A stretch of DNA of 64,000 nt, taken from positions 1-64,000 of the IMG/VR virus record IMGVR_UViG_3300022074_000015, one strand, 5' to 3'. This document shows, one piece after another, positions 43,151 through 50,348 of this stretch. The notes below the pieces were generated by a model. It was not told the origin of the DNA. It did not search any database and worked only from the letters and a program-made list of their open reading frames with translations. The DNA comes from a virus. A program made the translations under genes and the position numbers. Position 1 is the stretch's first letter; every line of letters starts with the position of its first letter.

Positions 43151-44746
43151 ATGTCATCTACTTTAAGAGTAAATACAATCACTAATAGCACCGGTGACGG
43201 AGCTGTTGATTTTCCTAGGGGAATAACTGGTGATGGATCTAATTTGAACTTTGATCCAAAGATTATCGGTCATACCCCTACTTTCTTTGGCACTGATGTA
43301 CCAATTGAAACAAATATCACAATTACTTTCAATCAGAATGTTAAATTTTGGGGATCTGGGACTATTGAAATAAGAGAGGGATCATCTTCAGGAACTGTTG
43401 CTTTCTCTTTTTCTATTACTAATAATACTGGCGGATCTGGACTGCAGATTGTAAATGAAAAATTAATAATCACACCATCATCAAACTTATCGTATAATAA
43501 AACATATTTCGTAGTAATCCCATCAAACGGTATTGCTGGTCAAACTAGTGAAATCTATTTTGCTGGAGATAATACATATTCGTTCCAGACTTTAACAGCT
43601 GCATTTTTAATGTCTGGTGGATCACAGGAATTTATTGTATATAATTCTTCATCGCCTACAAATTATTACAAATATCATATATTTACAGGAACATCGTCAT
43701 TTACTTTAGCAAATCCATCGTCTAGTGCTACAGGATTTGCATTGATGATGGTAGCAGGAGGCGGCGGTGGTGGTGGATATCCTAGTAGCTATCGTGGTGG
43801 TGGTGGAGGTGGAGCAGGAGGTCTAATAACAAGAACTGGACCTTCGTTAGGATTATCTGCCGGAACTTATAATATGACTATTGGTGCTGGTGGATATGGA
43901 TATTATACTCCAAATCCAAATCCATCATATAGCAATCAACAATACTCCCAGCAAGGATTTGATACTCACATAACACCACCAACGTCACCAACCTCATATA
44001 ACTTAAGAGCATATGGTGGTGGAGCAGGAGGTACCTATAGTGGATATTATACTAATACCGGTAATCTTGTTCCTGAGCCTTCTGGTGCTGGAACTGGTGG
44101 TCCTGGTGGATCTGGTGGTGGATCATATTCGCACTATAATATTTCTGCTACTCAACCGAACGTTCACCCCGGTGGTTCTGGTGTCAGTGGACAGGGACAT
44201 CCTGGAGGTGGTAATACATACTATCAGCCACCTGGAAATGGTTCTGTAGGTGGCGGCGGTGGCGGCGCGGGAGGTGCCGGAGGAAGAGCAAATTCTAATG
44301 GTAGTTCCACTCCAAACTCTAATTATTGGTATGCTGGTCATGGTGGACCTGGACTTTCTGTACCTAGTTTCCCATTCATTGATGTATTTTCTGGTGGAAT
44401 AATTCCAGCACCCGATTTCCCTATGGAATCTCAGGAAAGAACTAACGGAACCTTTGCCGGTGGTGGAGGAGGTGGTGCTGGTCCTAGCAGTGGAAGTAGT
44501 GGAACCTATCGTGGATTGGGCGGCAGTGGCGGTGGCGGAACAGGTGGTGGAACTCAAAATCCTTCAGAACCAGATTATCCATCTCCTCCCGGAAATCCTC
44601 AAAGCAGTTCTTACGGTGATAATGGTGCCAAATGCAGTGGTGGCGGTGGAGGTGGCGCACGAGAGTCTGCTACTTCATACTATGCAGGAAATGGTGGTTC
44701 GGGTCTTGCTATGATTAGATATGCATACCCAGCAGCATTGCTGTAA
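43151..44746 (+). CDS. tandem adhesin 4: SbsA-like Ig head plus poly-Gly domain
   Basis: A 531-residue paralogue. Head MSSTLRVNTITNSTGDGAVDFPRGITG is again of the fibre-head type. Ig-like domain: GTDVPIETNITITFNQNVKFWGSGTIEIREGSSSG, then LIITPSSNLSYNKTYFVVI. Linker NYYKYHIFTGTSSFTL. The glycine-rich part contains VAGGGGGGGYPSSYRGGGGGGAGG, FAGGGGGGAG and a closing YYAGNGGSGLAMIRYAYP, nearly the same closing strand as copy 3. It has its own weak late promoter. Adhesin function is inferred from architecture. Confidence 0.75.
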   Translation: MSSTLRVNTITNSTGDGAVDFPRGITGDGSNLNFDPKIIGHTPTFFGTDVPIETNITITFNQNVKFWGSGTIEIREGSSSGTVAFSFSITNNTGGSGLQIVNEKLIITPSSNLSYNKTYFVVIPSNGIAGQTSEIYFAGDNTYSFQTLTAAFLMSGGSQEFIVYNSSSPTNYYKYHIFTGTSSFTLANPSSSATGFALMMVAGGGGGGGYPSSYRGGGGGGAGGLITRTGPSLGLSAGTYNMTIGAGGYGYYTPNPNPSYSNQQYSQQGFDTHITPPTSPTSYNLRAYGGGAGGTYSGYYTNTGNLVPEPSGAGTGGPGGSGGGSYSHYNISATQPNVHPGGSGVSGQGHPGGGNTYYQPPGNGSVGGGGGGAGGAGGRANSNGSSTPNSNYWYAGHGGPGLSVPSFPFIDVFSGGIIPAPDFPMESQERTNGTFAGGGGGGAGPSSGSSGTYRGLGGSGGGGTGGGTQNPSEPDYPSPPGNPQSSSYGDNGAKCSGGGGGGARESATSYYAGNGGSGLAMIRYAYPAALL

Positions 44747-44752
44747 TAAATA
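44745..44752 (+). promoter_or_regulatory. late promoter (AATAAATA)
   Basis: An exact NATAAATA match across the adhesin stop, 26 bases before the ATG at 44778. Confidence 0.5.
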
Positions 44753-44777
44753 ACAAAGAAAGAGGTATTAAATTAAA

Positions 44778-45200
44778 ATGGCTCATTTTGCTGAATTAGA
44801 TTCAAATAACGTTGTGACGAGAGTTATTGTCGTCGCAGACGCTGACACTACTGATGAAAACGGTACTGAAACTGAAGCAGTTGGTGTCGCTTACCTAAAA
44901 GGACTTTTTGGTGAAAATACCAAATGGGCAAAAACATCATACAATGCTAACATCAGACTCAGATATGCTGGTCCTGGATCCATATTTGATGCTGAAAAGG
45001 ATTGTTTTCTTGCTCCAAAACCATTTGATTCTTGGACTTTGAATAGTGCCACGCCTTACGAATGGGAAGCACCTGTAACGATGCCAACTACGACTGGGGA
45101 AATGGATGAGCATGGTATAGTTTGGGAGTGGAATGAATCTTCTTATAAGGCAGATTCTACTAAAGGATGGGTGTTAAGTAGTCCAATTCCAACAGAATAA
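44778..45200 (+). CDS. small tail-associated protein, paralogue of 17436-17840
   Basis: A 140-residue protein with MAHFAELDSNNVVTRVIVVAD, KGLFGENTKWAKTSYNANIRLRYAGPG, IFDAEKDCFLAPKPFDSWTLN and a C-terminal EWNESSYKADSTKGW. This motif order is common in small proteins near tail-fibre genes of marine myoviruses, and the paralogue at 17436 likewise follows a glycine-rich adhesin. Its repeated association with adhesins suggests a chaperone or linker role for tip proteins, but nothing in the sequence proves this. It is the last late gene before the oxygenase cassette. Confidence 0.72.
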   Translation: MAHFAELDSNNVVTRVIVVADADTTDENGTETEAVGVAYLKGLFGENTKWAKTSYNANIRLRYAGPGSIFDAEKDCFLAPKPFDSWTLNSATPYEWEAPVTMPTTTGEMDEHGIVWEWNESSYKADSTKGWVLSSPIPTE

Positions 45201-45203
45201 TAT

Positions 45204-45232
45204 TTGACATTACATCATAATTGAACTATAAT
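45204..45232 (+). promoter_or_regulatory. perfect consensus sigma70 promoter
   Basis: TTGACA (45204-45209), a 17-base spacer, and TATAAT (45227-45232): an exact consensus for the main bacterial sigma factor, inside the late-promoter-driven virion locus. It faces the three 2OG-oxygenase genes. Confidence 0.85.
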
Positions 45233-45259
45233 TTAAATTGAACAATAGGAGTGTGAAAA

Positions 45260-45880
45260 TTGGCATTTCAAAGTGTTTGGTACTTCAGTGATATTCCTGA
45301 AGACGTTGTCACTATTTTAGAAAAAGATCTTGTAGATAAGTTTGACCATGAAATGGGTGATTCTCGTCTTATGGGTGATGCTCTGAATAAAGATAAGCGC
45401 AACTCAAAAAATGCATGGGTTCCATCCTCTCATTGGTTGGGAGGATTCATGTGGCATTATATTGAACGTGCAAATCGTGAAAACTTTTTGTATAATCTTC
45501 ATTGTATTGATGGAGAATCCATGCAGTACACACAGTATGGACCCGGACAATTTTATGGTTGGCACAATGACTCAGGTCTTGCCTGTCATTACAAACCAGC
45601 AAGTGTTGGCAACAGAATGGAAGGTAGAGCACAAGACTTTGTTAACGAGAATACCGAACTAGTTCGTAAACTTTCATTTGTTCTTCAACTTTCTGATCCT
45701 GATGATTATGAAGGTGGAAATCTTCAATTACTTGATGAGGCAGGTAAGTCATACTTTGCCCCCAGAAAACGTGGTTGTGTAATTCTTTTTGATTCTCGTA
45801 CTCAACATCGTGTTCTTCCTGTTAAGTCTGGTCTCCGTAAGTCTATCGTTGGGTGGACTGTTGGTCCTCGTTGGAAGTGA
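45260..45880 (+). CDS. 2OG-Fe(II) oxygenase, prolyl-hydroxylase type
   Basis: A 206-residue 2-oxoglutarate/Fe(II)-dependent dioxygenase. Iron ligands are His102 and Asp104 (GWHNDSG) and His183 (TQHRVLP); Arg193 (LRKSIVGW) would bind 2-oxoglutarate. The jelly-roll strands around them (VLQLSDPDDYEGGNLQLL, GCVILFDSRTQHRV) match the PKHD/P4H type. The start is TTG 45260 behind an AATAGGAG site; an upstream GTG at 45251 is followed at once by a stop. First gene of a cassette with its own consensus promoter and terminator. The substrate is unknown: protein side chains are typical for this subfamily, and nucleic acid is possible. Family assignment is secure. Confidence 0.9.
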   Translation: MAFQSVWYFSDIPEDVVTILEKDLVDKFDHEMGDSRLMGDALNKDKRNSKNAWVPSSHWLGGFMWHYIERANRENFLYNLHCIDGESMQYTQYGPGQFYGWHNDSGLACHYKPASVGNRMEGRAQDFVNENTELVRKLSFVLQLSDPDDYEGGNLQLLDEAGKSYFAPRKRGCVILFDSRTQHRVLPVKSGLRKSIVGWTVGPRWK

Positions 45881-45888
45881 GGTAAATC

Positions 45889-46614
45889 ATGGCAGAAGGA
45901 ATGAATCATGAGCAAATTCAGCATCAAGAAAGAATTAATAGTGGAACCTCCTGGACAAATAATGAACAATTTGACAAGGATGGATATATTGTTGTAAAAG
46001 ATTTGTGGGATCCTAAAGAATTATTTGTTCCTGTTCCAGAAATTAGAGGACAAATAAATTATTGGGGTAAAAGAGAAGATCAATACAATCATACACCTCT
46101 AGAAGGACAAGTAGAAGGTTCTTTGGCTTGTTATACACGCCCACAATATAAAAGTATTCACTCGGGTATAAGACTTAAGTTAGAGAAGATCATTGGCAGG
46201 AAGTTATCTAATACTTACTACTATGATCGTTTTTATTTTGCTGGTCAAGGATTGGCACTTCATGCCGACAGACCTGCTTGTGAAATATCTGTTAGTGTTC
46301 ACATCAGCACTAATTTTGAGGAGTGTTGGCCACTTTGGATTAAAACTCCAGATACTTATACCGATAAGCACAAAAATATAGTTAAAGAATCTGGTGAATC
46401 GCGTTCTGTATGTTTAAACGCTGGTGATGGTATGATCTATAAAGGTTGTGAACGACCACATTGGAGAGATCCACTTCCATCTAGGCATACTGGAAATTAT
46501 TTCATCCGAAAACTTGGACAAAAAGACGATACTTTTTATCATCAAGTATTCTTTCATTATGTTCTTACTGATGGAGAACGTGCTCAATGTGCTAATGATA
46601 TGGCGAGGGAATGA
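45889..46614 (+). CDS. 2OG-Fe(II) oxygenase-like protein
   Basis: A 241-residue protein with a plausible iron site: His125 and Asp127 (LALHADRP) and a distal His191 (ERPHWRDPLP), in a predicted double-stranded beta-helix (SVSVHIST, SVCLNAGDGMIYKGCE). The conserved cluster GDGMIYKGCERPHWRDPL is characteristic of a phage and marine-bacterial branch of the superfamily. Residues 22-45 (WTNNEQFDKDGYIVVKDLWDP) resemble the N-terminal substrate-side segment of phytanoyl-hydroxylase-like enzymes. It starts 8 bases after the previous stop and overlaps the next gene, so the three are co-translated. The substrate is unknown. Confidence 0.78.
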   Translation: MAEGMNHEQIQHQERINSGTSWTNNEQFDKDGYIVVKDLWDPKELFVPVPEIRGQINYWGKREDQYNHTPLEGQVEGSLACYTRPQYKSIHSGIRLKLEKIIGRKLSNTYYYDRFYFAGQGLALHADRPACEISVSVHISTNFEECWPLWIKTPDTYTDKHKNIVKESGESRSVCLNAGDGMIYKGCERPHWRDPLPSRHTGNYFIRKLGQKDDTFYHQVFFHYVLTDGERAQCANDMARE

Positions 46615-47246
46615 TGAAAACATTAGAACAAATTTTTGATAATGTGGAGTTGATTGGACAAACTCCAAATATGATCATGAAGGTTCAATTGCCAGACTTC
46701 ATCTTTGATGAAGTTAAATCTTGGATTGAACCATGTAGGTCAATTAAAGACAATGAATATGCTGAGTTACTTAATCATCGTAACGTAGGTACCGGTCACA
46801 ATTCATATCAAACTGGAATTGCCAAGAAGTATATCGACAACACTTATTTTCTTGGTTATGTTATTAACATTGCTGAACTGTATTTGAAAACGATCAACCA
46901 TCAAGGTGTAAATCCGGATGGTAGTTTCTATCGAAAAGTAGTAATGCGTGATAGTTCAGGTCATTATGATGGTTATGATATTTGGATGAATTTCACTTAT
47001 AAAGGGGATGATAATCCAATACACAATCATGCTGGTAGTCTTTCATCTATCATTTACGTTAAAGATGAAGATAGTCAACCAACAATTTTTCCATCACTGA
47101 ATTATATTCATCAACCAAAAGAGGGAGAAATGTTGTTGTTCCCGAATCATCTTGAACACATGGTTGAAGAAAAACAAACAGAATCTGAAAGGATTTCTAT
47201 TTCATATAATTTAAATATACTTCAATCACAGGAACAAAGGTATTGA
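46611..47246 (+). CDS. 2OG-Fe(II) oxygenase-like protein, TIGR02466 type
   Basis: A 211-residue protein with the pattern of the putative 2OG-Fe(II) oxygenase family TIGR02466: NPIHNHAGSLSSIIYV near residue 140, GEMLLFPNHLEHMVEE near residue 180, then ERISISYNL, whose Arg would hold 2-oxoglutarate. The start ATG overlaps the previous stop (ATGATGA); the second ATG, 3 bases later, is equally possible. A strong terminator follows its stop by 4 bases. Third and last gene of the cassette. Catalytic activity is probable but the first-motif residues (H-N-H) differ from the common HxD, so it is less certain than the first gene. Confidence 0.75.
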   Translation: MMKTLEQIFDNVELIGQTPNMIMKVQLPDFIFDEVKSWIEPCRSIKDNEYAELLNHRNVGTGHNSYQTGIAKKYIDNTYFLGYVINIAELYLKTINHQGVNPDGSFYRKVVMRDSSGHYDGYDIWMNFTYKGDDNPIHNHAGSLSSIIYVKDEDSQPTIFPSLNYIHQPKEGEMLLFPNHLEHMVEEKQTESERISISYNLNILQSQEQRY

Positions 47247-47250
47247 TATT

Positions 47251-47278
47251 ACCGAGCAGTAAAATGCTCGGTTTTTTT
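47251..47278 (+). terminator. strong intrinsic terminator
   Basis: An 8-bp perfect stem ACCGAGCA/TGCTCGGT with the loop GTAAAA, followed by seven T. It closes the 2OG-oxygenase cassette. Confidence 0.9.
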
Positions 47279-47285
47279 ATAAATA
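47278..47285 (+). promoter_or_regulatory. late promoter (TATAAATA) fused to terminator
   Basis: A perfect late octamer that begins on the last T of the preceding terminator's T-run, 17 bases before the ATG at 47303. Virion gene expression resumes here independently of the cassette. Confidence 0.7.
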
Positions 47286-47302
47286 TCTAAAAAGCACATA
47301 TA

Positions 47303-47851
47303 ATGTCCCAGACAAGAGCACAATTATTATCTCCTGTTGGTATTTTTACTGGTACAGGTATCAGTATAAATGGCATTATTACTGCTACTAGCTTCGTAGG
47401 AGATGGTTCTGGTCTTATAAATGTCGCTGGTGGTGGAGGCGGAGCAGGATCTCTTATTGTAAAAGATAGTGGAACCTTAGTCGGAACTATCGGAACGATA
47501 GATTTTGGTGCTGGTATGAATGTTACTGATGCTATTGCTGGCATCGTAACCGTAACTGCTGCAGATTCAAATACCACTTATACTCAAGATTCAGTTGCCT
47601 CTGGTGATAATGTAAATCTAAGATTGAGTGGTAACGATTCATCTACGGATGATATTTTAGTAACAGCAGGTAATAATATAACTATTACATCTGTAACCTC
47701 TAATGGTTTTACCATCAACAGCACATCTGTGGAAGCAACTAAAGTTTTAACAATTGGTGTTAGGACAGGTGCTGCTGTTTCATTTGCACTACCTTCCAGC
47801 ACATTTAATGTTATTGGAAGAAGTGGGAATAACATTCCTATCACAGTATAA
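47303..47851 (+). CDS. short tail fibre protein
   Basis: A 182-residue protein: head MSQTRAQLLSPVGIFTGTGISINGIITATSFVGDGSGL, a poly-Gly stretch (GGGGGAG), then IVKDSGTLVGTIGTIDFGAGMNV, a module also present in the 1857-residue fibre (EVKDSGSVVGTAGTIDFG). The C-terminal VLTIGVRTGAAVSFALPSSTFNVIGRSG cap resembles the end of the 34327 fibre (NLTIGRRTGAKVISVVGIG). The reuse of these modules supports a virion fibre; the specific role is unknown. Confidence 0.7.
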   Translation: MSQTRAQLLSPVGIFTGTGISINGIITATSFVGDGSGLINVAGGGGGAGSLIVKDSGTLVGTIGTIDFGAGMNVTDAIAGIVTVTAADSNTTYTQDSVASGDNVNLRLSGNDSSTDDILVTAGNNITITSVTSNGFTINSTSVEATKVLTIGVRTGAAVSFALPSSTFNVIGRSGNNIPITV

Positions 47852-47852
47852 T

Positions 47853-47860
47853 ACTAAATA
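47853..47860 (+). promoter_or_regulatory. late promoter variant (ACTAAATA)
   Basis: A NCTAAATA variant, 20 bases before the ATG at 47881. Confidence 0.45.
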
Positions 47861-47880
47861 GATAAAAATAGTTCTTTAAA

Positions 47881-48948
47881 ATGGCTGATAGGTTTCCACT
47901 AATTGCCAATACTAGTGCTAACCAGATACAAGAGATTGGGTCTGGAGATAACTTAGACTTAACGGGAAATAATATAACAGGTGTTTCAAACGTTGATGCT
48001 ACCAACATCAGCCTTACTGAAAACATTAATGTTACTGGAGTATCAACTTTTGCTGGGCAAACTTTTATTCCTAATGTTACTGGAGTATCTACGTTTGCTT
48101 CTGATGTAGATTTAAGTGCTGATCTTGCTGTTGGTGGAGCAACTAATCTTACTCATCTTTCGGTGAGTGGTATTTCAACATTAGCATCACTTACATTTGC
48201 TTCTGTCGGTAATGATACTGAACTTACTGAAGATGGTGGATCTATTGTTATAAATTCTGCCGAACTTCATCACAGTGGATCAAAAAAACTTGAGACTACT
48301 AACTCTGGAGTTATCGTAACTGGTGGTGTAACGGCAAGTTTATTTACTGGTAATGGTTCTGGATTGACAGATGTTGTTGGTCAAGGATCTGGTGTTCAGG
48401 TTAAAGATAATGGTAGCACTGTAGGTGTTGCCGCAACAATTAATTTCGGTGGTAATTTATATGTTAGTGGTTTATCTAATGGTTCTGTAACAGTATCATC
48501 TGGTGGTATTGATTCTGGATATTTTGAACTCAATAGTGTAGGTATTCACACTCTATCTCGTGTTGGTGTCGGAACTGATAATCCAACTGTTCCTTTAGAA
48601 GTTCTTGGAAATATTAAATCAAGTGCTACAATAGCAGCACAAGATTTTAACACGACGTCAGATTTAAATCTGAAAGAAAACGTAGAAGATATTGTTGGAG
48701 CACTTGATAAATTAAGTAGGATTAGGGGTGTAAGTTTTGATTGGGTTGGACGTGAAGAATCGTCTTTGGGAGTGATCGCACAGGAAGTTGAATCTGAATT
48801 CCCAGAAATAGTTTCAAGCACGGAACCAAAACAAGTAAATTATAATGGATTAATTGGTGTTTTAGTTGAGGCAGTCAAGGAGTTGAAGTTGGAAAATGAA
48901 TTATTGAGAGCACAAATTCACGATATTATGAACACAATAAATAGCTAA
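47881..48948 (+). CDS. tail fibre protein with S74 chaperone end
   Basis: A 355-residue fibre. Head MADRFPLIANTSANQIQEIGSGDNLDLTG, as on the miniature protein at 36319. Shaft repeats NVTGVSTFA (three in a row near residues 50-75), LTHLSVSGISTL, and QVKDNGSTVGVAATINFGGN. C-terminal S74 domain with TTSDLNLKENV (cleavage Ser and Lys present), FDWVGREESSLGVIAQEVESEFPEIV, NYNGLIGVLVEAVKEL and a coiled coil. It is the full-length counterpart of the 143-residue miniature at 36319. It should form a trimer, then shed its last 105 residues or so. Confidence 0.86.
   Translation: MADRFPLIANTSANQIQEIGSGDNLDLTGNNITGVSNVDATNISLTENINVTGVSTFAGQTFIPNVTGVSTFASDVDLSADLAVGGATNLTHLSVSGISTLASLTFASVGNDTELTEDGGSIVINSAELHHSGSKKLETTNSGVIVTGGVTASLFTGNGSGLTDVVGQGSGVQVKDNGSTVGVAATINFGGNLYVSGLSNGSVTVSSGGIDSGYFELNSVGIHTLSRVGVGTDNPTVPLEVLGNIKSSATIAAQDFNTTSDLNLKENVEDIVGALDKLSRIRGVSFDWVGREESSLGVIAQEVESEFPEIVSSTEPKQVNYNGLIGVLVEAVKELKLENELLRAQIHDIMNTINS
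48936..48943 (+). promoter_or_regulatory. late promoter (AATAAATA)
   Basis: An exact NATAAATA match inside the last codons of the previous gene, 14 bases before the ATG at 48957. Confidence 0.5.
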
Positions 48949-48956
48949 AAATTCCA

Positions 48957-50348
48957 ATGTATATCGGAAGACCCCAAAAGACTGGACCCTATATTACACT
49001 GGATGATATTTCAAGCCAGTTCAATGGTGTAGATGTAACATTTAATCTTACCACTGGCGGTAGTCCTTTCTTTGCTGATAATCCATATACAGTATTCTTA
49101 TCACTAAATGGTGTCATTCAAGAACCAGTTAGTGCTTTTACAATTGTTGGTGATCAGGTTACATTTGCTAATCCACCATTATCGAATGCTAATTTCTTTG
49201 CCACTGTTCTTGGATCAACATTTAATAGAGAAATAAGAAACGCAACAAGTCTTGCTACTGGTGTTAACGTAACTGCTGGTGATATTTCTTGTAATGCTCT
49301 TTCGTCTTCCGGAACTGTATCTGCTACTTCTTTCGTAGGTGATGGATCTCAACTTAGTGGTATTGATGCCACTTCACTTATAGATCAAAACGGCACAGTA
49401 AGAGCACAAGCAAATTCTGCTGGTCTTGTCGTTACTGGTATTCTTACTGCCACTCAGTTTGATGGTGTAGATGTTACTGCTCTACGTGATAGTGCCGGTG
49501 GTAATATTATAGTTCAGGCAAATCCTGGCGGTGTTGTTATTAATGGTATTGCTACAGCAACTACCTTTGTTGGTAACCTGACAGGTAGTGTAACAGGTAA
49601 CACCTCTGGAACTGCTGGTGGACTTACGGGTACTCCAAACATCACCGTTGGTTCTGTAACAGCTGCTTCTGGATCCTTTAGTGGTGATGTCAATATTGGC
49701 GGGGTCCTCACTTACGAAGATGTCACTAATATTGATTCTGTTGGACTTATTACCGCCAGAAGTGGTATTCATGTTGGAACTGGTGTTACATATACCGAAG
49801 ACCTTGTTGTTGATGGTGATGCCAGAATCACTGGGATTTTAACAATTGGCACTGGTACGGTTACCATTGATGGTAATAATAACTCTGTTAATATTGGTGC
49901 TGGCGTAACATTACATACTATTACGTCATCAGTTAATCAATTAGAAGTTACTGGTGTTTCTACCTTTGTAGGAGTTACTACTTTTGTAAATAGTATATAC
50001 ATTGGTGATACATTAAATGTACCAAATGTTATCATATCCGGTAATACTTTTGGTGAAGATGTAGATACCAGAAACATAAATGCTTCTGGTATTATTACTG
50101 CCACAAATGGATTTAATCTTGGAATTAGTTCTACTGGAACTAGTATAACTAATAGTGGTGCAGTAACTACATTAAACTTTGTCGGTGCTGGTAACAGTAT
50201 TTCATATGATTCCGGAACAAAAACAGTTGATATTAGTATTTCAAGTGGTTCTGATTCTGGTATTGTAATTGTTGACGGTGGAGATTTTAATTCATCCAGT
50301 TCTATTGCTGGTGCTGGTTCAGAAATAAACGGAGGAGAATTTACCTAA
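48957..50348 (+). CDS. multi-module tail fibre protein
   Basis: A 463-residue fibre. The N-terminal hinge domain (TLDDISSQFNGVDVTFNLT, SLNGVIQEPVSAF) is homologous to that of the 36794 fibre. The shaft contains ATSFVGDGSQLSGIDATSL, two D-x-A/S-G-N-I/V-x-VQAN units, NIGGVLTYEDVTNIDSVGLITAR, TGVSTFVGVTTFVNS and IYIGDTLNVPNVIISGN. It ends with ALNFVGAGNSISYDSGTKTVDISIS and a short acidic tail (GGDFNSSSSIAGAGSEINGGEFT). Its stop overlaps the next ATG by one base. There is no chaperone or tip of its own, so the following protein may be its tip. Confidence 0.75.
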   Translation: MYIGRPQKTGPYITLDDISSQFNGVDVTFNLTTGGSPFFADNPYTVFLSLNGVIQEPVSAFTIVGDQVTFANPPLSNANFFATVLGSTFNREIRNATSLATGVNVTAGDISCNALSSSGTVSATSFVGDGSQLSGIDATSLIDQNGTVRAQANSAGLVVTGILTATQFDGVDVTALRDSAGGNIIVQANPGGVVINGIATATTFVGNLTGSVTGNTSGTAGGLTGTPNITVGSVTAASGSFSGDVNIGGVLTYEDVTNIDSVGLITARSGIHVGTGVTYTEDLVVDGDARITGILTIGTGTVTIDGNNNSVNIGAGVTLHTITSSVNQLEVTGVSTFVGVTTFVNSIYIGDTLNVPNVIISGNTFGEDVDTRNINASGIITATNGFNLGISSTGTSITNSGAVTTLNFVGAGNSISYDSGTKTVDISISSGSDSGIVIVDGGDFNSSSSIAGAGSEINGGEFT

